Shown piece after piece: positions 27,427-36,355 of a stretch of 64,000 nucleotides of DNA. The position numbers and the translations under genes were made by a program. Positions within the stretch are counted from its first letter, which is position 1. The number at the start of each line of letters is the position of its first letter. This stretch comes from Candidatus Eiseniibacteriota bacterium (lineage in GTDB: Bacteria; Eisenbacteria; RBG-16-71-46; CAIMUX01), in contig JADJQY010000008.1 of the NCBI GenBank assembly GCA_016712505.1, positions 1 through 64,000 of the forward strand. The letters run 5' to 3'. Under the pieces are notes generated by a model that worked only from the letters and a program-made list of their open reading frames with translations, had not been told where the DNA came from and ran no database searches.

Positions 27427-27896
27427 GCGGTGAAATCAGGGTGCGGCCCGCGCAGGCGGAGGTGACGAACGAGCCGGTCGGCGTTCTGGTCGCGTCCGGC
27501 CTGGCCGCCACAGCGGCGGTGGCGATGTTCGATCCGGAGTGCGGAGTGGGCGGACTGCTCCACTGGGTAGTTCCAACCTGCCCGCCGAAGGATCCGCACG
27601 AGTTCGGACCTGCGTTGGCCGCGGAGAGTGGGATCCCCTGGCTGCTGAACGAGCTCGAGCTGCTGGGAGCGAAGCGGGAAAACCTCCGGGCCGCGCTGGT
27701 CGGAGCGGCCAGCCTGCAGGGGGACAGTGAACTCGATCTTGGGGCGCGGAATCGGGAGGCGGGCCGCCGCCTGCTGGCCGCGCACGGTATCCCACTGGAA
27801 ACCGAGGCCACCGGCGGGACGTTGATCCGGGAGCTTCGGCTCGATCTGATGAACGGTCGGTTCGACATCAATCCGAAGGAGGGGGCGACCCAGTGA
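27423..27896 (+). CDS. cheD: CheD-like chemoreceptor deamidase homologue lacking the catalytic Cys
   Basis: CheD deamidates receptor glutamines and interacts with CheC or receptors in adaptation. The 157-residue protein matches CheD overall: VLVASGLAATAAVAMFDP, GGLLHWVVPT, the AKRENLRAALVGAASL region, and the IGARN-like segment LGARNREAGRRLLAAHGIPLETEATGG. The family motif GLGSC is GLAAT here, so the nucleophile is replaced by threonine; the conserved histidine (GGLLH) is kept. It is probably a binding or scaffold protein. It overlaps the preceding gene (ATGA) and the following one (GTGA), implying coupled translation. Confidence 0.8.
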   Translation: MSGEIRVRPAQAEVTNEPVGVLVASGLAATAAVAMFDPECGVGGLLHWVVPTCPPKDPHEFGPALAAESGIPWLLNELELLGAKRENLRAALVGAASLQGDSELDLGARNREAGRRLLAAHGIPLETEATGGTLIRELRLDLMNGRFDINPKEGATQ

Positions 27897-28738
27897 CCAC
27901 GACGCTGAACACGATTCTGGCGCGTATCGACTCGCTGCCGGCCGCGCGACCGATCCTGCTTCGACTGCTCCGAATGGCGGGGGAGCCGGACGTGGGCGCG
28001 CGGGAACTCGTCTCGATCATCGAAGTCGACGTGGCGTTGACCGCGAATCTACTTCGAGTTTGCAACACGCCGGAGTACTCGGGCAGCCGTCCGATCGCCA
28101 CGCTCAATGAGGCGGTATTGCGGCTAGGCACGCGGACCCTGCTCCAGCTGGTAATCACCCAGGAATGCGAAGGGATGCTTTCCGGGACCTTGACCGGGTA
28201 TGGCATGACCCGGAGCGACCTGTGGCGTCATTCGACCGGTGCCGCCATTGCCGCCCGGCTGTTGGCCCAAAGGGTGAACGAGCCGCGAACGGCTCTGGCC
28301 TATACCGGCGCGCTGCTCCACGATCTCGGCCAGGTGGTGCTCGACGTCTTCCTGCAGTCGCAGATGAAGGGCGTCGTGGCTCGGGTTCGGGCGGGGCAGG
28401 ACTTCTCCGCGGCGGAAGCGGAGATCCTGGGGATCGGGCACGATGCGCTGGGCGCTCGAATTGCGGAGAAATGGGGCTTTCCTGAGCAACTGGTCCTGAT
28501 GATCGGGTATCACCACGCACCCAAGTCTGCTCCGGGCGAGCAACGTCTCTGTTCCCTCGTCCACCTCGGTGACGCGATCGCACATTGGCTCGGGATCGGT
28601 CTGGGGCGTCCCGCTCTGGCCGCCCGCTTCGATGCCTCGGTTGTCGCCGACCTCGGTCTGAACGTCGGAGACCTCGATCAGTGCGTGATCGAGGTCTCCG
28701 AAAAGATGGCGGAGAAGGAAGAGCTCCTCGCCGCCTGA
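27893..28738 (+). CDS. HDOD-domain protein
   Basis: A 281-residue single-domain HDOD protein, a family linked to signalling and to chemosensory and motility regulation, generally without demonstrated phosphodiesterase activity. Typical features are LPAARPILLRLLRMAG near the start, the ELVSIIEVDVALTANLLRVCN helix, LGTRTLLQLVI, ALLHDLGQVVL and MIGYHHAPKSA. It starts at GTG 27893, overlapping the cheD stop, with GAAGGAGGGGG upstream. The next gene is convergent, 14 bp away. Confidence 0.85.
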   Translation: MTTTLNTILARIDSLPAARPILLRLLRMAGEPDVGARELVSIIEVDVALTANLLRVCNTPEYSGSRPIATLNEAVLRLGTRTLLQLVITQECEGMLSGTLTGYGMTRSDLWRHSTGAAIAARLLAQRVNEPRTALAYTGALLHDLGQVVLDVFLQSQMKGVVARVRAGQDFSAAEAEILGIGHDALGARIAEKWGFPEQLVLMIGYHHAPKSAPGEQRLCSLVHLGDAIAHWLGIGLGRPALAARFDASVVADLGLNVGDLDQCVIEVSEKMAEKEELLAA

Positions 28739-28752
28739 CCGCCGCTCTCCCG

Positions 28753-29844
28753 CTACTCCCTCCGGACCGCGTTCGCGATCGCCTCTCCCAACGACTCCGC
28801 CTGGTGCAGGCGTCCATCGAGTCCGCTGGCCACCTCCGCGTGAACGGTTCGCATTTGCGCCACCACCGGGCGAATGGCGTCGATGGCTGCCCGGAGCATC
28901 ATTCCCTCGGCCTGAAACGCGGTCACGCACTCTTCGAGATCCCCGGTCAGTCGATCGAGTTCGTCCCCCTGTCGGGAGATCGTCGCCCGCAGCGCATCAC
29001 CCCCATGTGCCAGGTCCGGGCGCAGCCGGTTGATCATCGCCTGGAGCGCGGTCTCGTGGACCATGCGGGTCAGGGTGCATCCTCGGTCGACCTGACCGGT
29101 CAACTGGCCACGAAGACCCTCGAGGGTGGTCAGGCTCTTCTCGATCGTCTCGACCGCCTGCATCGCGGTCGTCCTCAGTTCGTTGGCCCGGGTCGCGCTG
29201 CTCTCCAGCTCGCGTGTCCCCGCCTGCACCGCCTCCAGCTGCCGCAGCACGTGCTGCATCTGGGCGAGCACGTCGCTCCCTGGCACCGGCGCGCATGCTT
29301 CCGTGATGGCCATGGGGGAGACGGACTGCGGGTCCGTCGAAGGGGTAGCTGAGCCGGAGGCCGGCGGTTCCGCCGCGCCGAACCAGTCGTTGTTCGAGCT
29401 GCCCCACTCCGCCTCGGTCGTCCGCAGCCCGTTCCAGCCGCCGAAACTCTTGCCCGATCCGAGGGAATCACGCTGCGTGGACCAGGGGCTCAGCACGGCC
29501 ACGACCTCGTCGATGCGCAGCGGGGGAATCCCGATCGAGAGCATGGCGCCTCGAAGGTGGGCGGCGAGAGAGAAGAAGTATCGCTCTTCCTTCCAGAGGT
29601 CGGCATGGGCCTCTTGCTGCTCGTGCTGGGCCGAGAGGGCGGGGCCGCCCAGGGCGCGGGAAAGGAAGTCGACCTGATTCTCCTTGAGCCAGGCGATGTT
29701 CGGATGATCGTACAGACTCTTGAGATCGGGATCCTCGTTCACGCGCTCGAAGAAGCGCTCGACGATCTCACGCACGATGTCGCGACCGCCGAGACGGTCG
29801 TACAGACTGCTGTTCTTGGGCAGGGCATTCGACGACTCGGACAC
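28753..29844 (-). CDS. Truncated haemoglobin fused to a coiled-coil domain
   Basis: A 363-residue soluble protein. Residues 12-120 are a 2/2 (truncated) globin: LYDRLGGRDIVREIVERFFERVNEDP, FLSRALGGP, and H80 in QEAHADLW in the place of the haem-binding proximal histidine. A low-complexity linker rich in Ser, Trp and Gly follows, then about 190 residues of helix with heptad character (VLAQMQHVLRQLEAVQAGTREL onward). No kinase, cyclase or MCP tip is present. The GTG start is preceded by AGGAGG. It is the last gene of the cheA-to-cheR run and mirrors the globin of the receptor gene at 33673-35877. It may tune ligand supply or bind the receptor array; that is inference. Confidence 0.8.
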   Translation of the reverse strand: MSESSNALPKNSSLYDRLGGRDIVREIVERFFERVNEDPDLKSLYDHPNIAWLKENQVDFLSRALGGPALSAQHEQQEAHADLWKEERYFFSLAAHLRGAMLSIGIPPLRIDEVVAVLSPWSTQRDSLGSGKSFGGWNGLRTTEAEWGSSNNDWFGAAEPPASGSATPSTDPQSVSPMAITEACAPVPGSDVLAQMQHVLRQLEAVQAGTRELESSATRANELRTTAMQAVETIEKSLTTLEGLRGQLTGQVDRGCTLTRMVHETALQAMINRLRPDLAHGGDALRATISRQGDELDRLTGDLEECVTAFQAEGMMLRAAIDAIRPVVAQMRTVHAEVASGLDGRLHQAESLGEAIANAVRRE

Positions 29845-29960
29845 GAGTTCCTCCTGTTTCGGCTGCGGGTCTATCTAGATATCGAGCGACGCGGAGGGGG
29901 GCTTTAGGTCGGGGATGGGAGCGTGGCGGGGATCGGCCGGAGCTGCGCAGAGATGGAAGG

Positions 29961-30803
29961 TCAGGCGGCTTTGCGCAGCTCCGCCGCTCCCGGGCGATAG
30001 CAGGAGGTCTTGTCGATCTGAACCCGGGTCCAGTTCTCGTCGATGTTGAGCGTGGTCTCCGCCGCGCCCAGAAAGAGCGTGCCGTCGGGCCGGAGGATCT
30101 CCCGGACCCGGCCCAGAATCTCGCGTTTCGTCTCGACCGAGAAGTAAATCAGGACGTTACGCAGGAACACGACGTCGAGCTGGGGCATCAGCTTCCAGCT
30201 CTCCGCAAGGTTCATCTGTCGCACCTCGACCAGATCGCGCAGCTCTTGCTTGATCTGCCAGTGCGTCCCTTCCTTGGTGAAGTACTTGATCAGGAGCGGG
30301 GCGGGGAGCCCGCGGTTCACCTCGAGCTGGCTGAAGAGCCCCTGCTTCGTGCGGGCGACCATTTCTTGCGAGAGATCGGTCGCCAGGAGTGAGATCCTCC
30401 AGTCGCGGAGCGCGGGGAAGTTCTCCCGCAGCAACATGGCGAGGCTGTAGATCTCCTGGCCGCTGGAGGAGGCCGCGCTCCAGATCGAGAGACACTTGCT
30501 GCCGCCGCGAGCCGCGATCAGCTCGGGCACGATCTGTTTCTTCATTGCCTCGAACGGCATCAGATCGCGGAAGAACGAGGTCTCGTTGGTGGTCATCGCT
30601 TCGACCACCTTCTCGACCAGAGCGGGTGACGGCTTGGCCCGCATTCCCGCACACATCTCCTCCAGCCCCGAGAACCCCTCCCGCTTGGCCAGGGGGATCA
30701 ACCGGGACTCGACGAGGTACTCTTTGCCCGCTTCGAGCACGATGGCCGAACGCTTCATCACCAGCGTGCGGATGTAGTCGAAGTCGGTTGCGGACAAGCT
30801 CAT
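29961..30803 (-). CDS. cheR: Chemotaxis protein methyltransferase CheR
   Basis: CheR methylates receptor glutamates with S-adenosylmethionine. The 280-residue protein has an N-terminal all-alpha domain (residues 1-85), the TTNETSFFRD segment, the SAM-binding region (LSIWSAASSSGQEIYSLAMLL, LLATDLSQEMVARTKQG) and DVVFLRNVLIYFSVETKREIL. No pentapeptide-binding tail extension is visible. It follows cheB by 70 bp and is 116 bp upstream of the globin-coiled-coil gene. Confidence 0.94.
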   Translation of the reverse strand: MSLSATDFDYIRTLVMKRSAIVLEAGKEYLVESRLIPLAKREGFSGLEEMCAGMRAKPSPALVEKVVEAMTTNETSFFRDLMPFEAMKKQIVPELIAARGGSKCLSIWSAASSSGQEIYSLAMLLRENFPALRDWRISLLATDLSQEMVARTKQGLFSQLEVNRGLPAPLLIKYFTKEGTHWQIKQELRDLVEVRQMNLAESWKLMPQLDVVFLRNVLIYFSVETKREILGRVREILRPDGTLFLGAAETTLNIDENWTRVQIDKTSCYRPGAAELRKAA

Positions 30804-30873
30804 CAGCGGTATCCTCGCTGCGAAGTGTCGCCGGCCACCTTCGCGCCGCGGCGTTCTGCCCGTCGGACCGGGC

Positions 30874-31968
30874 TCATGCCGCCGCCCGGCTCAGGAAACG
30901 ACCCAGTTCGGTCCCGATTTGATCGAGAGGGAGTACGCGCGAGGCAAGACCGGCTCGTGCCACGAAGCCGGGCATGCCCCAAACCACGCTGCTCGCCTCG
31001 TCCTGAACCCAGATCTCGCCGCCGGCCTCCTTGATCACCTCGCTGCCCCGCAACCCGTCCTGTCCCATGCCGGTGAGGACCACGCCGAGCACGTGCGAAC
31101 CGTACTGGGCGGCGACCGAGCGGAACATCACGTCGACCGCAGGCCGGCAAGAGTTCTCCGGAGGGTTCTGTTGAAGATGAACTGTCTTCTGTCCTCCGGC
31201 GCCGCTCCTCAGCTCGAGGTGGAAGTCGCCTGGGGCGATCCAGATTCCACCTGGTGAGATGATGTCTCCCTCGGCCGCCTCCCGTACCTTGAGGGCGCAC
31301 TTGTCGTCGAGGCGCTCCGCCAGGAGACGGGTGAAGAGGGGAGGCATGTGTTGAACCAGAACGACCGGGATCGGCAGGTCCCCGGGGAGGCAGGGGAGCA
31401 TGGCTGCCAGAGCGTTCGGTCCGCCAGTCGAGCAACCGATGGCCAGGATCTGCGGCCTTCCACCCCCGCGCACGGCCGGTGTCGAAACCGGGGTGCGCGT
31501 GGGCAGCACCGGCCGCTCGGCCTTTGCCACCGCCGGCGGCGGCGCCGCGGACATAGCGCGGCCGGGGCAGAGCGACTTCACCTTGGGAATCATATCCTCG
31601 CGGATCCGCTGCATGGCCAACTGCACCGAGCCGACGTTGGAGGGTTTGGTGACGTAGTCGCTAGCGCCCCGCGACAGCCCATCGAGAGTGGATGCGGCCC
31701 CGCGTTCGGTCAGGGTTGAAAAGAGCAGCACCGGGAGTTTCGGATAGAGCCGACGAATCTCGGTCAGCGTCTCCAGACCATCCATCTCCGGCATCTCGAG
31801 GTCGAGGGTCACGAGGTCCGGATTGACCTGGGGAATCTTCTGGATTGCGATGCTGCCGTTTGCCGCGACCCCCACCACTTCGATGTCCGGATCGGAGGCC
31901 AGGACGTCGGTGAGGATCTTTCGCACCACGACGGCGTCGTCGACGATCAGCACACGTATCTTGGCCAT
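30874..31968 (-). CDS. cheB: Chemotaxis response regulator protein-glutamate methylesterase CheB
   Basis: CheB demethylates (and can deamidate) receptors after phosphorylation by CheA. The 364-residue protein has a receiver domain with D56 in VTLDLEMPEMDG and the TKPS lysine. After an alanine/proline linker comes the methylesterase domain with the catalytic triad regions GCSTGGPNAL (Ser), VLVQHMPP (His) and LTGMGQDG (Asp). It begins two bases after cheY ends, so cheY and cheB are tightly linked. With CheR and the CheD homologue it supplies a full adaptation set. Confidence 0.95.
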   Translation of the reverse strand: MAKIRVLIVDDAVVVRKILTDVLASDPDIEVVGVAANGSIAIQKIPQVNPDLVTLDLEMPEMDGLETLTEIRRLYPKLPVLLFSTLTERGAASTLDGLSRGASDYVTKPSNVGSVQLAMQRIREDMIPKVKSLCPGRAMSAAPPPAVAKAERPVLPTRTPVSTPAVRGGGRPQILAIGCSTGGPNALAAMLPCLPGDLPIPVVLVQHMPPLFTRLLAERLDDKCALKVREAAEGDIISPGGIWIAPGDFHLELRSGAGGQKTVHLQQNPPENSCRPAVDVMFRSVAAQYGSHVLGVVLTGMGQDGLRGSEVIKEAGGEIWVQDEASSVVWGMPGFVARAGLASRVLPLDQIGTELGRFLSRAAA

Positions 31969-31970
31969 TG

Positions 31971-32342
31971 CTACTCCGGCATCACGCCGAGGATCATCAA
32001 CTTCTCGGCGATCACGTCTTTGGTGAACGGTTTCATGATGTACTCGTTCGCTCCGGCCTCGAGCGCCTTGACCATGTGTGCGATTTCGCCCTCGGTCGTG
32101 ACCATGACGATGCGGACATCCGCGTACTCCGGCTTCTTGCGCGCCTCGACCAGAAAGGTGAACCCGTCCATGACCGGCATGTTCCAGTCGAGCAGCACCA
32201 CCTCAGGGAGCGGGCCGGCCGCGAGCCTGTTCAGCGCTTCCTGGCCGTCACAGGCGGTGTCCGCCTCGAATCCGATGTCGCGCAGGATCCCTGCGATGAT
32301 GTTTCGCATGGCACGCGAATCGTCGACTACGAGCGCACGCAC
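31971..32342 (-). CDS. cheY: Chemotaxis response regulator CheY
   Basis: A 123-residue stand-alone receiver domain. It has the acidic pair in VVDDSRAMR, the phospho-acceptor D52 in VVLLDWNMPVMDG, a threonine in VMVTTEG and the lysine in IMKPFTK. It starts at GTG 32342 behind GGGAGGG and overlaps the corrected hemA reading frame by 16 bp. It is probably the diffusible output of the CheA encoded upstream. Confidence 0.93.
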   Translation of the reverse strand: MRALVVDDSRAMRNIIAGILRDIGFEADTACDGQEALNRLAAGPLPEVVLLDWNMPVMDGFTFLVEARKKPEYADVRIVMVTTEGEIAHMVKALEAGANEYIMKPFTKDVIAEKLMILGVMPE

Positions 32343-33621
32343 GTTGCCCTCCCGATCGTTCCTGTCCCAGCCTGGGGTGCCGGGGTCACAGTCCCTCTCT
32401 CATCCCACCGAACGCGCAGATCACCCACCGGGCGGTGGAGCAGTCTCTTCAGGCTGCGCCTGATCCGGCCCTCGAGCTCGTCCGTCGCCTCGTTCGAGAC
32501 CCCACCCAAGCCGCCAGCCAGCTCGGTCGATGCCCGGTCCAGCCCGCGGTAGAGGTCGCGCAGGATCTGCTCCAACGGCCGTCTCTGCTGCCATCGGGTG
32601 TGCATCTCGATCTCCTCCGCGATTCGCCTCTCGACTGCCGGGATGGCTGATCGCCTGATCGCCAGGACGGCTTCTCGCTCCTCGCGGATGTCGTCCACCC
32701 CCAAACCTCGCCCGACCACCCCTCTTCTACGTTTCTCGGCATTCCCGCATCGATCACGAGCAACGGTTTGCTTCTGACCGCAGTCGCCTGTCGCAGGCGC
32801 TCGGTCGTGAGCACCGGTTGGGGTGACTTGAGGGCGGAGATGACCACGTCGGTCTCGCTGAGCACGCGGTCCAGTTCGTCCCAGGACGCGGATCTCCCTC
32901 CCGAGACGGCGGCTACCCGGTCGGCCCGCGACCGGTCGCGGCTCAGGATTTGCAGCTTTCCCGGAAAGCGCTTGGCCAGATGGAACGCAATGTTGGCTCC
33001 GGCCTCGCCTGCGCCAAGCAGCGCCAGGTCCGGCGGTGCCGAGGGGTACCGCCGCCGGAGCAACTCGGCCAGGGCGGAGCCGACCGAGGCCGCCCCCCGA
33101 CTGATCGAAGACTCGGAGCGCACAGAGCGTCCGAGGCGAGCGGCGCGCGAGGTGATCTCACCCAGCCAGGGACCGAAGGTGCCAGCGGCCCGCGCCGCGG
33201 AACACGCCTCGCGGAGCTGGGCCAGGATCTGGACATCGCCGAGCACTGCCGACTCGAGGCCGGAGGCCACCCGGAAGAGGTGCCGCACGGCATCGAGATC
33301 GCGCGCCTGGTAGAGTCCACAATTCGGGTGGAAGATGGGAGCAGTGCTGCGCAACTCCCGCACCTCACGGAGCCAGGCGGTGGCCATCGCTTGGTTAGCG
33401 TGGGGGACGAGGTAGAACTCGGTGCGGTTGCAGGTCGAGAGGATCAGAGCTTCGCTGCCCGGGAACCGCGCCTTGGCCCGGGACAGCAGGTCTCGTGCCT
33501 GGTCCCGATCGTAGCTCAGCGCTTCGCGGACCGCCGCCGGGGCGGTGCGGAAGTTCACCCCGAGAAGCTCGACTTCTGGCTGCAGATCGGGCAAGGAGTG
33601 GTCTCCGCGGCTGGGGATCAT
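32327..33621 (-). CDS. hemA: Glutamyl-tRNA reductase HemA (frameshifted at a G run), inside the chemosensory operon
   Basis: HemA reduces glutamyl-tRNA to glutamate-1-semialdehyde, the first committed step of C5-pathway haem synthesis. The N-terminal domain carries the catalytic cysteine (C64, LSTCNRTE). The NADP domain has ALLGAGEAGANIAFHLAKRF and LLVIDAGMPRNVEE. After that point the frame breaks at a GGGG run (plus-strand CCCC, 32719-32722). One added G continues as EEGVVGRGLGVDDIREE and runs through the dimerisation helices to 32327. The corrected protein is about 431 residues, normal for HemA. It lies between the globin receptor and cheY and overlaps cheY, an unusual place for a haem-synthesis gene. 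No good ribosome site is visible before ATG 33621. Confidence 0.85.
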
Positions 33622-33634
33622 TGGAGCGGTGGAA

Positions 33635-33661
33635 GGTGCGCCGGCACCCGGCCGGCGCACC
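33635..33661 (-). terminator. Hairpin between receptor gene and hemA
   Basis: GGTGCGCCGGC and GCCGGCGCACC make a perfect 11-bp stem with a 5-base loop, 11 bp after the receptor stop on the minus strand. No T run follows. It may reduce read-through into hemA-cheY-cheB-cheR, setting a step in expression between the structural and adaptation genes. Confidence 0.6.
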
Positions 33662-33672
33662 TCTGCGACTCA

Positions 33673-35877
33673 CTAGTACCGGAACTGCGAGACCAGACGC
33701 TGGAGCTCGGAGGCCATGCGGGCCAACTCGCTCGCAGCGCGCTGCGTATCCTGGGCGCCAGTCGCGGTCGACTGCGCCGCCCCGGCCACCCCGGTGATGT
33801 TCTGCGCGATCTCCGAGGTGCCCTTCGCCGCCTCGGCCACGTTCCGGCCGATCTCATTGGTGGTTGCCGTCTGTTCCTCCACCGCGCTGGCGATCGTGTT
33901 CTGGATGTCGTTGATCTGGTTGATGATCGAGCTGATGGTGCCGATCGCCTCGACCGCCATCTTGGTGTCGGTCTGGATCGCCTCGATCTTCTGGCTGATG
34001 TCCTCGGTCGCCTTCGCGGTTTCCTTGGCCAGTTCCTTGACCTCATTGGCCACGACCGCGAAGCCCTTGCCGGCTTCGCCCGCACGCGCAGCCTCGATCG
34101 TGGCGTTCAAGGCCAACAAGTTCGTCTGCTGGGCGATCGAAGTGATGACCTTGATCACCTTTCCGATCTCGGCGCTCGACTCACCCAGCTTGGCCACGCC
34201 GGCGTTGGCCGTCTCGGCCACCTTGACCGCATTGGTCGCGACCTTCGCCGCTTCGGTCGCGCTCTTGGCGATCTCGCGGATGCTGGCCGACATCTCCTCC
34301 GTGCCCGTAGCCACGGTCTGGACGTTCTTCGATACCTCCTCCGAGGCGGCGGAGACGACGTTGGCCTGAGCGGAGGTCTCGTCGGCGTTCGCCCCCATCT
34401 GCTGACTCGTGGCAGTCAGCTCTTCCGAGGCGCTGGCCAGGGTCTGCGCATTCGATCCGATGTTGCCCATGGAGCCGCGCAGGTCGCCGAGGAAACGGGA
34501 GAGCGCCTCGCCCATCTGGCCGATGGCATCGGAACCGCTGACGTGGACCTCCTGGGTGAGATCTCCGGCCGCCGCCGCATTCACCACGTGAAGCATGCTG
34601 TCGACCTTCTCCCGCAGATCCTTCGCCTGCTGCTGCTCGCGCTCCTGGAGCTCCTTCGCCTTGCGTTCGATCTCGATCTTCTCCGTGATCACCTCCCAGG
34701 TGAGCATCGGGCCGACGTACTCACCACGATGGTCGTAGATCGCGCTGACCAAAAGGGCGAGCGTCTCCGGGCCGACCTGAATCTGCGCCCGATGGGGGAG
34801 GTTCTTCGGATCCGCGAGCATCTTCCGCTGGTGCTCCGGGTGCCGGTGGAAGATGTCGATCGTCTGACCCGCCATCTGGTCGACGCGACAGGGGAGATAC
34901 TGCTCCAGCCGCTTCAGGGTGGTGGTCGACATGGGGTTCAAGTACTGGATGACCAGGTCTCGATTACAGAAGATCACGTTGATCGGCATGTTCTCCATCA
35001 TCGACGTGACCTGCGAGGCCTTCTGCTCCAGCGCAAGCTTCTCCGTGACCACATCCCAGGTCAGCATCGGGCCGACATACTCGCCCTTCTCGTCATAGAT
35101 TGCCGACACGAGGAGGCTCAGCTTCTCCGGCCCGACCGCGATAATCGCAGTGTGCGGGAGATTGCGCGGATCAGCGAGCAGGCGACGCTGGTGCTCCGGA
35201 TGCTTGTGGAAGATGTCGATCGACTGCCCAACCAGTTCGTCTGCCTTGCAGGGGAGGAACTTCTCCAGGCGCCGAAGAGTCTCGGTCGACTTGGCGTTCG
35301 CGTACTGGATCCGGAGGTTGCGATCGCAGCACATCACATTCAGCGGTGCGCTCTCGATCATCTGGCGGAACGCGCCCGTGCTCAGTCCGGCGGCGGCACC
35401 GCCCTCGACCAGGGACATCGGCGACGTGCTCATGGGAACGGCATTCGACTGGCTCATGGACCTCTCACCTCCCTTGGGGTCGTCGCCGACGCCCGGGTTG
35501 ACGATATCTGCGGCCAGCGGCGCAATCAGCGCCACCAGTTCTTCGATCAACGGCTGGGCCACGCCGAGCGACTCGAGAGCGTGCACCAGGTGTCCGGCCA
35601 CCAACTGGAAGTGGTGCGCACCGATGTTCAGGTTGGCGTGGGTCTCCCTCATCGAGCGCCCGCGGTAGACTTCGGGGCCACCGGTCGCCTGGGAGAAGAA
35701 GCTCACCTGGGCCTGCTTGAGGAACTTCAAGTTCGTCCGTTGGAAGAAGGCCGCCAGAGCCGGATCGGCCAGCACCAGCTCGTAGAACTTGTCCACCGTG
35801 GCGGTGATCGCCTCGACCCCACCCAAGCGCTCGTAGAGCGAAAGCGGCGCGCGAAGTTCGCTTCCCTGACCCGTCAT
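33673..35877 (-). CDS. Cytosolic chemoreceptor: truncated globin-PAS-PAS-HAMP-MCP
   Basis: A 734-residue methyl-accepting protein without any membrane segment. The order is a truncated haemoglobin (residues 12-125: LYERLGGVEAITATVDKFYELV, SQATGGPEVYRGRSM, proximal histidine H80 in RETHANLNIG), then two closely similar PAS-like domains (about 160-275 and 285-395, each with IDIFH(K/R)HPEHQR, NLPH and GEYVGPMLTW), a HAMP-like segment (about 405-455), and an MCP signalling domain with the tip IAQQTNLLALNATIEAARAGEAGKGFAVVANEVKELA. ATG 35877 follows GGAGAG and lies four bases after cheW. Haem-based receptors such as HemAT use a classical 3/3 sensor globin; a 2/2 globin here is unusual. Likely ligands are O2, NO or CO (inference). 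Confidence 0.88.
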   Translation of the reverse strand: MTGQGSELRAPLSLYERLGGVEAITATVDKFYELVLADPALAAFFQRTNLKFLKQAQVSFFSQATGGPEVYRGRSMRETHANLNIGAHHFQLVAGHLVHALESLGVAQPLIEELVALIAPLAADIVNPGVGDDPKGGERSMSQSNAVPMSTSPMSLVEGGAAAGLSTGAFRQMIESAPLNVMCCDRNLRIQYANAKSTETLRRLEKFLPCKADELVGQSIDIFHKHPEHQRRLLADPRNLPHTAIIAVGPEKLSLLVSAIYDEKGEYVGPMLTWDVVTEKLALEQKASQVTSMMENMPINVIFCNRDLVIQYLNPMSTTTLKRLEQYLPCRVDQMAGQTIDIFHRHPEHQRKMLADPKNLPHRAQIQVGPETLALLVSAIYDHRGEYVGPMLTWEVITEKIEIERKAKELQEREQQQAKDLREKVDSMLHVVNAAAAGDLTQEVHVSGSDAIGQMGEALSRFLGDLRGSMGNIGSNAQTLASASEELTATSQQMGANADETSAQANVVSAASEEVSKNVQTVATGTEEMSASIREIAKSATEAAKVATNAVKVAETANAGVAKLGESSAEIGKVIKVITSIAQQTNLLALNATIEAARAGEAGKGFAVVANEVKELAKETAKATEDISQKIEAIQTDTKMAVEAIGTISSIINQINDIQNTIASAVEEQTATTNEIGRNVAEAAKGTSEIAQNITGVAGAAQSTATGAQDTQRAASELARMASELQRLVSQFRY

Positions 35878-35881
35878 CGCA

Positions 35882-36343
35882 TCACTCTCCGTTCTCACCC
35901 GCCAGGGCGGGCACGCAGTCGATCTGGATCGCCTTGTCCTTGTCCAGGATGAGCAGCAGCCCGTCCTTCAACTTGTGGACCCCACGGATCAGTTCGCGGG
36001 CCGGACCCTGCATCGTTTCCGGCGCCCGCTCGAAGGAGTCCTGGTCCACATCGAGTACGTCACCGATCTCATCGACCAGGAAGCTCACTGCGCCCTCGTC
36101 GGTTCGGATGACCACGTTCATCGGCAGTTGATCCGCCGGCCGATCGGCGAATCCCAGGCGACGCCGCAAGTCGATCGCGGTGACGATCTGCCCCCGCAGG
36201 TTGATCAACCCGCGCACCACCGGATGGGCCAGGGGGACGCTGGTCATTTCCTGGTATCGGATGACCTCCTGCACTTGCAGTACCTCGACTCCGAAGTAGT
36301 ATCCGTCGAGATAGAACGTGCAGTACTGGTTGTCCTTCGCCAT
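35882..36343 (-). CDS. cheW: Chemotaxis coupling protein CheW
   Basis: CheW links receptors to CheA. The 153-residue protein is a single CheW domain: YCTFYLDGYYFGVEVLQVQEVIRYQE, VPLAHPVVRGLINLRGQIVTAIDLRRRL, and FLVDEIGDVLDVDQDSFE near the end. ATG 36343 is chosen because AAGGAGG lies seven bases upstream; the GTG at 36349 is too close to it. It sits between cheA and the receptor gene with gaps of only 12 and 4 bases. Confidence 0.95.
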   Translation of the reverse strand: MAKDNQYCTFYLDGYYFGVEVLQVQEVIRYQEMTSVPLAHPVVRGLINLRGQIVTAIDLRRRLGFADRPADQLPMNVVIRTDEGAVSFLVDEIGDVLDVDQDSFERAPETMQGPARELIRGVHKLKDGLLLILDKDKAIQIDCVPALAGENGE

Positions 36344-36355
36344 TCTCACCCCTCC

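Noticed and set aside
32950..35952. 1,000-residue open frame on the plus strand
   Set aside because: It runs antisense to hemA, the globin receptor and cheW, which have unambiguous domains. Its Arg/Gly/Leu/His-rich composition is typical of an opposite-strand shadow in GC-rich DNA.
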